From positions 1 to 40,047 of the IMG/VR virus record IMGVR_UViG_3300026183_000012: a DNA stretch of 40,047 nt; one strand, 5' to 3'. Each line of letters opens with the position of its first letter. Positions within the stretch are counted from its first letter, which is position 1. The notes below the pieces were generated by a model. The model did not search any database, was not told the origin of the DNA, and was given only the letters and a program-made list of their open reading frames with translations. A program made the translations under genes and the position numbers. Shown here one piece after another: positions 8,262 through 17,942 of the stretch. Source of the stretch: a virus.

Positions 8262-9983
8262 ATGGCAGAAAGTAAAAGAACATTCACTAGGGCTAAAATA
8301 AATAGGGATATTGAAGAAAAAATATTGCCTCCTGGTGAATATAGAGATGCTTTAAATATTAGCGTTGATTTTTCAGAAGATGGGAATGTAGGTGCTATTG
8401 AAAATTTGAAAGGCAATGAATTAATTGCTAATCAAAATATATATGGTTTAACTTCTGCCACAAATCCTAACGCTACTGTTGTTGGAAGTTATCCACATCC
8501 AGAAGAAAAAAAAATATATTATTTTGTTACAGGTGATAAAGCCGACGGTATTTTTGAATATGATATTGAAGCTAACGAAATAAACACTATATTAATAGAT
8601 AGTGTAAAAGCTTCTGTTGTAGAAACCATAAATTTAGCATTTGAAGATGCTGGAGTTACTGGGTCTGTAGCGCAAGATGGGTCTATATCATTAACAGCTA
8701 GAGTAGGTGCAAATTCTGTTGAAGCTATAACTGAAGATTTTTCAGCCAATGAAACCGGCAGTGCTGTTTCTAGAAAAATAACGGTCAGTTTAAAAGCGCC
8801 TAGCCCTTATATTAATCAAGGAGAATTGCTTATTGGTAGTATTACAGCATCCCAACCAAGTAAATTAGCACCTGAGGTTATAACTAAAAATATTGTTTCT
8901 AAAACAGAAACAACTGCCACATTATTGGGTTCATTAACTAATAATAGCGTTGGAGTTACGGCACAGGGATTTTATTATGGCTACAATACCGGCGGAACTG
9001 CATTAACAATTAATGAATTAAAAACCGGTGGCGCGGGGATTACAAATCTTTCAACATCAGTTACGCCTATAAAAAATAATTTTACAGCAGATATAACTTC
9101 ATTGCCATCTTCTAAATTAATAAGCTATGCAGCTTTTGCAACAAATTCTGTTGGGACTACAGATGGATCTGTTTTAACTTTTACAACAGATACGCCACCT
9201 CCTATTAACAGAATAAGTGGTACTGAATATGTTGTTGTGCCTGTTATAGAAGACACGGTTTCGGGTAATTTAACAGATGAGGTAGATAATAGAAATGTGG
9301 GTTACGGAAGTTTTTTCAAAACCAGCGGAGACTGTTATTTAAATATTTCTGCGCCAGCCTCTGATGGGGTATATGCAAATGCCACAGATGTAAGTAGTCT
9401 GAGCAGTTCTGCAAGTTTTACTTCAACACCTTCTGGATTAACTTTTGCTTCTGCAATTAGCGGAGCGGTTGGCACAAGAGGTAATGTATATGTAGCGGGT
9501 TTTGCAGCTAACACTAGTTATGAAATAGGGGTGCCAAGTATATCTGGAATAACAGCAAAAACTATTAGAATAAATAATGGAACACCGTCTGGAACTTATT
9601 ATACATCAACTCTTAACTTAAATTTATCAGGGGTTTTTGTAGGTAAATTAGATTCAGGAGGCTATCAATATAACACAGCGCCCAACCCTTCGGCATCATA
9701 TATTTTAGGACCAGTGGCAGCGGGAGAAACTGCTCAAGCTATAATACCTTTGAATAATTTAAACACTTTATTAACAGCTGTAGCTGATACGGCTTTTAAG
9801 TCTTCTTTTGATCCTGAAAATTTAACGGTAACAGTTACTGGAAAAACAGAAGGGACAGATTTTGATTATTACGTTGAAGATAGTTCTACAGCAATGTTTG
9901 GAATAGTGCCTGGAATAATTTTTGTAGGTACACCAGAATTGCTTGGATCAACGCCTACTGTAAATATAACATATACACCATAA
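8262..9983 (+). CDS. Tail (muzzle-like) protein, N-terminal core piece plus Ig-like module
   Basis: The first 110 residues or so carry the conserved opening I associate with large podovirus tail-tip or muzzle proteins: RDIEEKILPPGEYRDALNIS, then VGAIENLKGNE and a strand pair with KIYYFVTGDKADGIFEYDI. After a beta-rich linker, residues about 205-313 form one Fn3/Ig-like module. It has AQGFYYG (G236) and the closing strand SYAAFATNSVGTT, and ends in FTTDTPPP. Residues 340-573 are Ser/Thr/Gly-rich beta sequence of unknown fold. The frame then ends and a new ORF starts in the same TAATG. The product (573 residues) therefore looks like an N-terminal core plus appended surface domains, with the rest of the core encoded downstream. 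Function is inferred as tail structure and surface contact. Confidence 0.55.
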   Translation: MAESKRTFTRAKINRDIEEKILPPGEYRDALNISVDFSEDGNVGAIENLKGNELIANQNIYGLTSATNPNATVVGSYPHPEEKKIYYFVTGDKADGIFEYDIEANEINTILIDSVKASVVETINLAFEDAGVTGSVAQDGSISLTARVGANSVEAITEDFSANETGSAVSRKITVSLKAPSPYINQGELLIGSITASQPSKLAPEVITKNIVSKTETTATLLGSLTNNSVGVTAQGFYYGYNTGGTALTINELKTGGAGITNLSTSVTPIKNNFTADITSLPSSKLISYAAFATNSVGTTDGSVLTFTTDTPPPINRISGTEYVVVPVIEDTVSGNLTDEVDNRNVGYGSFFKTSGDCYLNISAPASDGVYANATDVSSLSSSASFTSTPSGLTFASAISGAVGTRGNVYVAGFAANTSYEIGVPSISGITAKTIRINNGTPSGTYYTSTLNLNLSGVFVGKLDSGGYQYNTAPNPSASYILGPVAAGETAQAIIPLNNLNTLLTAVADTAFKSSFDPENLTVTVTGKTEGTDFDYYVEDSSTAMFGIVPGIIFVGTPELLGSTPTVNITYTP

Positions 9984-10231
9984 TGGCAAATATAACTTTA
10001 TATCCAGATAGCGAAATAAATGTAAAAACTATTTTTACACCAAGCTCAAATATTAGAATAGATTCTATTGAAAATAAATATAATTTAAATATTAATTTTT
10101 CAGAAGGCGACATAATAAATGCTGGAACGGAACTATATACAGAGGATTTATTAAATATAGATAGCCTTGAAAAAATCAATAATATAAGGCAAAATGATGG
10201 CTTTGTAGTTGTAGAATATACAGAAATATAA
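9983..10231 (+). CDS. Small tail-associated protein, possible core fragment
   Basis: This 82-residue protein starts in the preceding stop (TAATG) and ends two bases before the next ATG. It is acidic and beta-rich, with alternating hydrophobic residues and Asn/Ile-rich composition (NIRIDSIENKYNLNINFSEGD). No signal peptide or membrane segment is visible. Its exact fit between two ORFs that both begin with core-like tail sequence suggests it belongs to the same assembly, either as a piece of the divided tail protein or as a small stabilising subunit. It is not recognised as a family, and its function is unknown. Confidence 0.5.
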   Translation: MANITLYPDSEINVKTIFTPSSNIRIDSIENKYNLNINFSEGDIINAGTELYTEDLLNIDSLEKINNIRQNDGFVVVEYTEI

Positions 10232-10233
10232 TT

Positions 10234-13200
10234 ATGGCAAGTAAAATTTTAAATTTTAGTCCAAATAGATTAATTACTGGGATCAACATAGTTGATAACA
10301 TGCTATTTTATACCGACGGGGAAAATGAGCCTAAAAAAATAAATATTGAAAAGTTTAGAGGCACAGCAACTACTGGTGAATTTAAAGACATTCCAGTAGA
10401 TCATTCTTCTGGCACAACTCATATTTATAATCGCGTATTTGAAGAAAGAGATATAACAGTAATAAAAGACCATCCTGCTATATTAAGTAAAAAAGCAGAA
10501 ACAATTACTTTAAATGAAAATTTTGGCACTGGAGATGGCGACTTAGTTATAGACGAAGTGTTAAATGATTCAGATTTAGAAATAATAAATAGTGATAACA
10601 CAAAAGCGGAAAATCCTTCCTCTGGGGTTGTTTCTTTGATTATTGAAGGTAATTCTTTAGATGGGCTTGAAATGTCTGCTGAGTCTGATTTTGGAAAAAA
10701 TGTTCTTATAGATTCCGGCTTTATTTGGTCACAAACAGATTCTACTATTGAAGAATTACTACAAGGCACTGAAACAGGAACTGCTTTTGAAGTATCAGCA
10801 GAAGATATTGAAACAAATAATGGAAAAGCTAATACTAATTATATTTTAACAAAAACAGATACAACTTCACCATATTATAATGCAAATTTATCCGCAGGAG
10901 ATTTTTATGCTGCTTCATTTATAAAACTAAAGGGCAAAAATGAAAGGGTTTACAGCCCTGTAACTTATGTTGAGGTAATAGATAATACTACTTCTACTAG
11001 CGTAGCATCTGAAATTAATTCAAAAACGCCCACAAAATTAGATGAAGGTTATTTTGAATGGAAATCAATTGTAAAAAACACAGGGGGAATCGATCCTGAC
11101 GAAGTTGGTATATATATATCTCAACCAAGAATAAATACAAATGAAACTGCCCCTACTGTTGGAGAATTAATAAACAATGGAATTAAAATACAGGGTGAGT
11201 TTATTGATGGAGAAATAATTGTAAAAGACAAGCCTATACCTAATAAGTATTATTATTGGGAACCATATGTTATAAATAAAAACGGCACTACATATGGCAA
11301 TAGTGCTGCCTTAACAGACACGGCTTCTAATGTTTTTAAATATAAAAGTTTTTTAAAACCGAATATAAAAACATTAAATGTTGTAGAAAGTGATTCCGCT
11401 GGTAATGTTTATTTACAATCTTGGTATGAAGGGAATAAAGCAAGTGTAATTAACGGTTCTGAAGAAGCTTCTGAAATAGGATTTTATTTTAGCACAGATG
11501 AATCTGAATCATTTGATATTTTAAATAAAACTTATTCTGGGAATGAATCAACTGATGGAACAAGCTATAAAGTGTCCGTTAGTAGTTATGATTTTGAAAA
11601 CGGGGGAGGAGCTAAATTAAATATATTAGACTATATTACATTAAAGCCCGAAGAAACTATAAATTATATTCCTTATATAGTTACTCCTACAGGGGAGTCT
11701 GTTTCTAGCATTAAAAGCTTTACTTTGCCAAAAGCTCCTGAAAAACCAGATTTTTATATAAGTAATTTAGATTGGAATTTAAAACCAAATTCAACAGATG
11801 ATAATGGTCTTAAGGATACTATTTTATTAGATTATGATTTAGATCTAGTAGGCATGGACGAGACTTATGATATTGACGATATTGGTATTATAATTTCTAA
11901 ACCCTCTACTGTTGAAGAAATAAAAAAATCAACAAATGGTATTTGGACAACAAAGGATCAAATAATAGATGATTCAAACTCCGTTTTAATAAAAATACCG
12001 CAAAACGATCTTACTTTTACTGCAAATGGTAATAGCACTAAGGTTGGTAGATACGAAAACACATTATCAGCAGAGCTGCCCAATGTAGATATTACTGAAT
12101 ATTATAATTTAATTTCAGAAAATATAAAACCACAAGAAGAAAATTGGTCTGCTATTGGCTACGTTGTTATTGACGGGTTGACTTATTATACAAATGTGGT
12201 AAATAAAAATAGTAATATTTCTAATAAAGATACCACTGTTAAATCAAATATTATAGCAGCTCCTAAAGTATTTACTAAAAATACCAATGAAACAAGCTTT
12301 TCAGATTTATTGCATAATGCTGTAACTCTAAACGGTAAATTACATTACTCAGGCAAAAATTTACAAGAAATTGGGTTTTATTTATCAACTACATACCCTG
12401 CTGGGCCATCAGGGGCTATAGCCTCTATAAAAAATGATGGTAGAAGTACTGATTTAGATTATTGGCTTTCTTCTGCTACAAAATATACAGCAACAAATAT
12501 AACTGTAAGCGATGCTAATACGCACCTTAACCAATCTTCAACAGAATTTTTAAATTTTGAAGCGGATGTTACCGGTTTAACAGCCGAAACTAGATATTAT
12601 TTTGTTGCGTTTGCAAACCCTGTGCAAACTACAAATTCAAAAGGTAATAAAGTAGTGGGCGGATCGGAAAGTTTAAATGATGTAGTTAATAGCATTCATT
12701 GGGGTAACGTTTTTACCGTTACAACACCAAAAGATGCTTCTGTAGTTACATCAGCTACTCCACCGCCAGTTGTTCGAATGCAGCCAATTGATAACTATAA
12801 TCATTTACGAAAAACATATGTTAACCTATATGGTAATTTTACTACTTTTTCAAAAGACTATAGCGTTACAACAAAAGGTTTTTATTTAAAAGCGGCTAGT
12901 GAATTTCCAAATCCTTTTGAGGACCAAGCTGGTAATGCAGCAACAATGGCAAGTGCAACAAATAGATTAAATTTTATTTCTCCTGACGTGAGAGAAAGAC
13001 GTTCATTTAGAGAACATACTTGGTATACTGGAGCTAAAGCGTCTATAGATACTATTGATTATTATGTTTCCGCTTATATAGAAGTAAATGAAACGGGCGA
13101 AGAATTTATATCGGATTATGTTTTGATAGAAAACTCTATAAACGCGCCTGTAGTAGCTCCGGAAATACAGTCTTTTCAATTAGCGCCACCGGTTTTAAAT

Positions 13201-14163
13201 TCAAATACATTGAGCAATAGTAGTGATAACTATAGCTCAGACACTAGCAAAGGAATTTCCGGAACAATAACGTGGAATAAAGAAGCGAATAGTGGTGGCA
13301 TACCAGAAATACTTAATGTTGGAGCTTATTATATAACTAAATCTGGGGCTTCAAAACCAACCAGTGTTACTGATTTTTTAAACGCTTATAATGGTACTGA
13401 GGGGCAAACTGGCTGGACACCGAGCTCAAAAATATTAAATGATGACCAGATGAATTTTTCGGCTGATGGTAAGAGTGCAACATATACAATACCATTGCCG
13501 GACAATAGCTTCCCAAGTGCTAACACTGGAAAAACATTTTATGCTGTAGGGTTTATAGAATATGCGAACGGTAATGTAAAATACTCCAATACTGTTGAAG
13601 AATTTTATATGCCACCACCGCCACAAGCAATTGCTACTGCAGATACTATATATTATAATACTAATAACGGAAACGTTATAGCGGTTAGAAAAAATGGTGT
13701 AAGTACTTTAACAGCGGAAGAAAGGGAGCTAGCCTACTATGGGTCTTATAATCCGCTATATATTGAATCGGTAATTGATATTTCCGCTCCTTGGTTTATA
13801 TATATCCAAATGGGGGGGTCTATATATACAGAAAAACCTTTTACGGCTGGCGGAGGATACGGTCAATCTAACTTTAATCAGGGGCTTGCGGCCTCAACCA
13901 CAAACAAAGGTGTAGGATATGCTAAAGTTAAAAAAGTAGGTAATACATTAAGGTTTAGCGCGAGGAGCGTAGGTTTAAACGGCAATCCGCTTACTAACAT
14001 ACCGTGGGTAAAATATTGGATTATTAAAGACTATAAAAAATGGTCTTTTTTGCAAGCATTAAGAAATTCAAGAACCGCTACAGCATTATTAGAAACTTAT
14101 GCAGAAACATTTATTGAAACAATTTATGTTAAAGATTCACCAGATGGCCCACCTCCTTATTAA
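10234..14163 (+). CDS. Large tail protein: core segment followed by seven Ig/Fn3-like modules
   Basis: The 1309-residue product opens with sequence I associate with the middle of muzzle-like tail proteins: LITGINIVDNMLFYTDGENE, PKKINIEKFRG and DITVIKDHPAI (about residues 15-90). The rest is an array of divergent beta modules of about 125-170 residues. Each has a strand with a G-aromatic signature, where the conserved Gly falls at 161, 292, 416, 551, 714, 882 and 1030 (for example EIGFYFS, EVGIYIS, TKGFYLK). Each also ends in a strand of the type Y-x-x-x-Y-(V/I)-x-x-(N/G) (for example YWEPYVINKNG, FYAVGFIEYANG). Pro-rich linkers separate some modules. The last 180 residues form a different domain with KKWSFLQALRN. 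Such arrays commonly mediate surface adhesion. The start 10234 follows the upstream stop by two bases. Confidence 0.6.
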   Translation: MASKILNFSPNRLITGINIVDNMLFYTDGENEPKKINIEKFRGTATTGEFKDIPVDHSSGTTHIYNRVFEERDITVIKDHPAILSKKAETITLNENFGTGDGDLVIDEVLNDSDLEIINSDNTKAENPSSGVVSLIIEGNSLDGLEMSAESDFGKNVLIDSGFIWSQTDSTIEELLQGTETGTAFEVSAEDIETNNGKANTNYILTKTDTTSPYYNANLSAGDFYAASFIKLKGKNERVYSPVTYVEVIDNTTSTSVASEINSKTPTKLDEGYFEWKSIVKNTGGIDPDEVGIYISQPRINTNETAPTVGELINNGIKIQGEFIDGEIIVKDKPIPNKYYYWEPYVINKNGTTYGNSAALTDTASNVFKYKSFLKPNIKTLNVVESDSAGNVYLQSWYEGNKASVINGSEEASEIGFYFSTDESESFDILNKTYSGNESTDGTSYKVSVSSYDFENGGGAKLNILDYITLKPEETINYIPYIVTPTGESVSSIKSFTLPKAPEKPDFYISNLDWNLKPNSTDDNGLKDTILLDYDLDLVGMDETYDIDDIGIIISKPSTVEEIKKSTNGIWTTKDQIIDDSNSVLIKIPQNDLTFTANGNSTKVGRYENTLSAELPNVDITEYYNLISENIKPQEENWSAIGYVVIDGLTYYTNVVNKNSNISNKDTTVKSNIIAAPKVFTKNTNETSFSDLLHNAVTLNGKLHYSGKNLQEIGFYLSTTYPAGPSGAIASIKNDGRSTDLDYWLSSATKYTATNITVSDANTHLNQSSTEFLNFEADVTGLTAETRYYFVAFANPVQTTNSKGNKVVGGSESLNDVVNSIHWGNVFTVTTPKDASVVTSATPPPVVRMQPIDNYNHLRKTYVNLYGNFTTFSKDYSVTTKGFYLKAASEFPNPFEDQAGNAATMASATNRLNFISPDVRERRSFREHTWYTGAKASIDTIDYYVSAYIEVNETGEEFISDYVLIENSINAPVVAPEIQSFQLAPPVLNSNTLSNSSDNYSSDTSKGISGTITWNKEANSGGIPEILNVGAYYITKSGASKPTSVTDFLNAYNGTEGQTGWTPSSKILNDDQMNFSADGKSATYTIPLPDNSFPSANTGKTFYAVGFIEYANGNVKYSNTVEEFYMPPPPQAIATADTIYYNTNNGNVIAVRKNGVSTLTAEERELAYYGSYNPLYIESVIDISAPWFIYIQMGGSIYTEKPFTAGGGYGQSNFNQGLAASTTNKGVGYAKVKKVGNTLRFSARSVGLNGNPLTNIPWVKYWIIKDYKKWSFLQALRNSRTATALLETYAETFIETIYVKDSPDGPPPY

Positions 14164-14173
14164 AAAATAAAAT

Positions 14174-17100
14174 ATGGCAGACAAAGTAAAACCTTTTGAA
14201 GAAATATTCCCATATATTAGTTATAGATGGAAATATGATGATGGCGAATATTCCCCTTATGCCCCGTTTTCGGAGGTCCAATTTGTATCTAAAGAAGTAA
14301 CAGATTACCAAAGTAGGTACGAAAAGGGGTTTAATGAGTTCATGGTTAATGATATAGAAAACATAGTTATTAATGGTATTCCAAAAGGAAGAGAAGACGT
14401 GGTAGCTATTGATATATTATATACTGAATCAATTTCTTCTACTGTATATATTTTAAAAACTATTGAGTTTGATTCAGGAAATAGAGGTAATGGCACTTTA
14501 GACGGAGTAATAATATCGAAAAGAGCTTTTGGATCAGCATTGCCTGATTCGGAATTAACAAGGCAATTTGATTCTGTTCCGCTAAAAGCTAAAGCGCAAG
14601 AGTTTACTGCTAATAGAATAATTTACGGAAATTATACATCAAAGTTTAATCAAGGTAAAAATGATTTAGGCGGGGACGGATTTAAAATAAAATTAGCAAC
14701 CGCAGCCCAGCCTTCACCTGTGTCTGGACCGTCTGTAAAAACGAACAGAACTTACGATGTCGGAGTTGTTTACATGGATAAATACGGAAGGCAAGGGAAT
14801 GTGTTAACTCAAGCTACGGGCAATAACTCAGAAAATTCTTCATTAATAAAAACTAATTTTACGTATGGCTCTAGAATTAAACTAGCGGCAACAATAAATA
14901 GCCAAGCACCATCTTGGGCGGAGTATTATAAATATTATATAAAAGACGTTGGTACAGATTTTTATAATATGACATGCTTCAATACGTATTTGGACGGAGA
15001 AGAGGGTGACACAGAAGGCGCTAATATTTATTTGCAATTTGACTCTAAAGATAGAAATAAAATAACGGAAGATTCTTTTTTAATACCAAGGAGAAACGCT
15101 TTTAATACTACAAAAGGAGATGCTATAACTGAATTTTTAAGAATACCTATATTAGACATTGAAAATGAAGCTCCTGAGGTTGTTAAAAATCAAATAGTAG
15201 AACGAGATGCTATAAAAGTTTTTACTATGCGCGACGATAATGCTGAGGTTATTACAAGTTTTACTGATAATACGGTAATCAATATACCAACCGCTGGAGG
15301 AGCAAGTAATACTGTTTTTTATATTAAAGATAAAAATGTAACCTGGGACGGCCAAGCTTTTATAAGTCAAATTAATAAATACATAAATAGCCAAAATGGT
15401 AGTGTAACTTTTAATAGTAAAGAAACGCCTGTTTCTACTATACAAACAGTTGATTTCACTGGTTTTTCTGAGCCGCTGGCTTTGCAGCTTGTTAAAGGGG
15501 ATAATACAACAGATAAAGTTTTAGTTACAGAAATGGTATATAGTCTAATGACTGGTGCCGGAGCTACAGGTCAACGTAACGCTTTTAAAATTACCATTGG
15601 AGGAAGACTGGACGATAATAGTTCTTTAACGACTGATATTGGATTTGCTACAAGTGGGGATAATACAGTCCCTGCTGATTTTACTTTGAATAACGATTCA
15701 GAAATAAAATTTTATAAGCTTGGATTATCTGAGCAAGGACAAAATAAACTAAAAGGATCATTTTTTGTAAAAGTACCAAGAAAAACTGATGGAACAACGT
15801 TTACAGCTATACCGATAGGCCAAACAGAACTAGATGAAGAAGGTAACGTAGAAACGTTAAAAGCTTTTGATTTTGAGACTGAACCTAATGATGACTCTAA
15901 TCTTAATTTATATTGGGAAAGCGCAAAAGCATTTAGTGTAGATGAAGACCATGGCAAACTTAATATAATACCTTGGACAAATTGTATTGCTACAGTTGGC
16001 GGAAATAATAATAAAATTTATTTAGAATCAATTAATATTCAAGATAAATTTAATTCTGCATCTATTGTTAAAGGAATACGTGTAAATACACCCGAGGCTA
16101 ATTATGCGCAAGAGACTAGAAAGCAAGGTTTGATATTTTCAGGTTTGTATAATTCAAGAACTGGTATAAATGAATTAAATAAATTTAATTTAACAGACGG
16201 CATTACAAAAGAATTAGAGCCAAACTACGGTGGTATTCAAAAGCTTCATGCTTTAGATACAAATTTAATATCTTTTAACGAAGATAAAATATTTAAAATA
16301 CTAGCTGACAAAGATGCTTTATTTAATGCCGATGAAGGGGTTAACGTTACGGCAACCAATTTAGTACTAGGGCAGGCAATGTCATTCCAAGGAGAATATG
16401 GCATAAGCACACATCCTGAATCTTTTGCTACTTTTGGCAATAATATTTATTTTACTGACGCAAAAAGAGGAGTTGTTATGCAATTGACTCCTGCTAATGG
16501 GCAGTTGTTTGCGATTAGCTCCATTGGTATGTCAAACTTTTTTAGAGATAGGCTTGGTGCTTTAAATGCTAATGCGAAGCTCATAGGAGCTTACGATGGG
16601 TACAAAAAGCAATATGTATTATCATTACAAGGGTATGATGAAACGGCGGCCTCTATTGGCTCCGAATCAATCCCTGACGAAACATCTAACTTGACTATAG
16701 GTTATAGCTTAAGCGCCCAATCATGGGTTTCAAGGTATAGTTTTATTCCAGAAACAGGAGTTACATTAAATAATAAATTTTATACATTTAAAAACGGTAA
16801 AATATATTTGCACAATTCAGATACAGCTGATAGAAATAATTTCTACGGAACAGCCTATGATTCTCAGGTGCAAGTTATATTTAATGACAACCCCACATAT
16901 GTTTCAGACTGGTTATCTTTAAATTATCAAGGCGATGAAGGCTGGGAAGCTTCTGAAATAATTGGTGATCAAGATAGTATATACAATATTAGTAGTGTAC
17001 GCTTACTTGATTCAGAAGAAGTTGGATTCCTAGGATGGTTTTTAAAAGAAGGTAAATATCACGGTGCTATTGTTGGAACACAGCCTGTGTATATAATTGA

Positions 17101-17278
17101 TCCTTCAGCAACCGAGCCTGGATCAAATGGTTTTTGGCCATTAATACAAGATGGTTCAAATACGCAAGATATTTCAGGAACTAAAGGATTTTTTCAAAAA
17201 ACTAGATTTAAAAATTCAGCAACTACAAAGAAAGAATTATTTGCTGTAAGTTCAGAATATTACATTAGTCAATCTTAA
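14174..17278 (+). CDS. Tail (muzzle or tube-like) structural protein, main core
   Basis: This protein of 1034 residues begins almost at once with FEEIFPYISYRWKYDDGEYS and the segment APFSEVQF (about 8-36). This is the conserved block I recall from the central part of large tail-tip proteins of crAss-like and marine podoviruses. The remainder is beta-rich, with a block near residues 755-820 (FGNNIYFTDAKRGVVMQL, then LIGAYDGYKKQYVLSL) typical of late conserved tail sequence, and a C-terminal end without a membrane segment. No Ig-like modules were noticed here. It would form the main body of the short tail. Three ORFs upstream (8262-14163) carry what appear to be the preceding parts of the same core. 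Ten bases separate it from the previous stop. Confidence 0.6.
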   Translation: MADKVKPFEEIFPYISYRWKYDDGEYSPYAPFSEVQFVSKEVTDYQSRYEKGFNEFMVNDIENIVINGIPKGREDVVAIDILYTESISSTVYILKTIEFDSGNRGNGTLDGVIISKRAFGSALPDSELTRQFDSVPLKAKAQEFTANRIIYGNYTSKFNQGKNDLGGDGFKIKLATAAQPSPVSGPSVKTNRTYDVGVVYMDKYGRQGNVLTQATGNNSENSSLIKTNFTYGSRIKLAATINSQAPSWAEYYKYYIKDVGTDFYNMTCFNTYLDGEEGDTEGANIYLQFDSKDRNKITEDSFLIPRRNAFNTTKGDAITEFLRIPILDIENEAPEVVKNQIVERDAIKVFTMRDDNAEVITSFTDNTVINIPTAGGASNTVFYIKDKNVTWDGQAFISQINKYINSQNGSVTFNSKETPVSTIQTVDFTGFSEPLALQLVKGDNTTDKVLVTEMVYSLMTGAGATGQRNAFKITIGGRLDDNSSLTTDIGFATSGDNTVPADFTLNNDSEIKFYKLGLSEQGQNKLKGSFFVKVPRKTDGTTFTAIPIGQTELDEEGNVETLKAFDFETEPNDDSNLNLYWESAKAFSVDEDHGKLNIIPWTNCIATVGGNNNKIYLESINIQDKFNSASIVKGIRVNTPEANYAQETRKQGLIFSGLYNSRTGINELNKFNLTDGITKELEPNYGGIQKLHALDTNLISFNEDKIFKILADKDALFNADEGVNVTATNLVLGQAMSFQGEYGISTHPESFATFGNNIYFTDAKRGVVMQLTPANGQLFAISSIGMSNFFRDRLGALNANAKLIGAYDGYKKQYVLSLQGYDETAASIGSESIPDETSNLTIGYSLSAQSWVSRYSFIPETGVTLNNKFYTFKNGKIYLHNSDTADRNNFYGTAYDSQVQVIFNDNPTYVSDWLSLNYQGDEGWEASEIIGDQDSIYNISSVRLLDSEEVGFLGWFLKEGKYHGAIVGTQPVYIIDPSATEPGSNGFWPLIQDGSNTQDISGTKGFFQKTRFKNSATTKKELFAVSSEYYISQS

Positions 17279-17291
17279 AATAAATAAAAGT

Positions 17292-17939
17292 ATGTTACCA
17301 TTAATGGGGATAATAGGAGGAGCTACGCAAATCGCGGGCTCCTTAATTGGCGGACGTAAGCGCAGAAGAGAAGCTAGAGCTGCCGCCGCTGAATTTGCTG
17401 CTCAAAAGCAAGCTCTTCAAGATTTCCAATTTCAAAACCCTTATGCTGGGTTAGAAAATGTAGCTGAAGATTTAACAATAAATCAACAAGCTTCTCAGTT
17501 TCAAGCTCAACAAACCGACGCTGCTTTAGCTCAAGCTTTGCAAACCGCCGCTATGACAGGCGGAGGTGCTGGCGGAGCACAAGCTATTGCTCAGGCTGCT
17601 TTACAGTCTAAAGCTGGTATATCTGCAGATATAGCTAAACAAGAGTCTCAAAATCAAATGGCTATGGTAAATCAAGCTGGCAAATTGCAACAGCTTGAAG
17701 CACAAGGAGCTGATACCTTACAACAAAGACAATTTCAACAAACACAACAACTTCTAAATTTAGCTGCCGACAGGAAAAATGCCGCTGATGCAGCAAGAGC
17801 ACAAGCAACAGCTGGTCTAGTTGGTGGAATTGGCAGTATGGTCGGTGGAGTTGGCACTGGCATTATGGGTATGGACGATAAGACAAGCTTTGGCAAATCA
17901 TTATTAACTAGCGTAGGTGGTATTCCTCAAAATGCATAA
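17292..17939 (+). CDS. Ala/Gln-rich internal virion (ejection-type) protein
   Basis: This 215-residue product has a glycine-rich hydrophobic N-terminus (MGIIGGATQIAGSLIGGRK) followed by a basic cluster, then about 130 residues of Ala/Gln-rich helix, and a second glycine-rich hydrophobic segment (GLVGGIGSMVGGVGTGIMG, about 172-190). Two membrane-compatible glycine-zipper segments flanking a polar helix are typical of small podovirus internal proteins (T7 gp14-like in style, not by sequence) that leave the virion and form a channel across the host envelope. The two genes that follow look like larger partners. The inference rests on composition and context; no sequence match is claimed. Confidence 0.55.
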   Translation: MLPLMGIIGGATQIAGSLIGGRKRRREARAAAAEFAAQKQALQDFQFQNPYAGLENVAEDLTINQQASQFQAQQTDAALAQALQTAAMTGGGAGGAQAIAQAALQSKAGISADIAKQESQNQMAMVNQAGKLQQLEAQGADTLQQRQFQQTQQLLNLAADRKNAADAARAQATAGLVGGIGSMVGGVGTGIMGMDDKTSFGKSLLTSVGGIPQNA

Positions 17940-17942
17940 TTT

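Noticed and set aside
8262-14173. Intein or diversity-generating retroelement as the reason for the divided tail protein
   Set aside because: No intein splice motifs (Cys/Ser start, His-Asn end), reverse transcriptase or template repeat was seen; the breaks are plain stop/start junctions.
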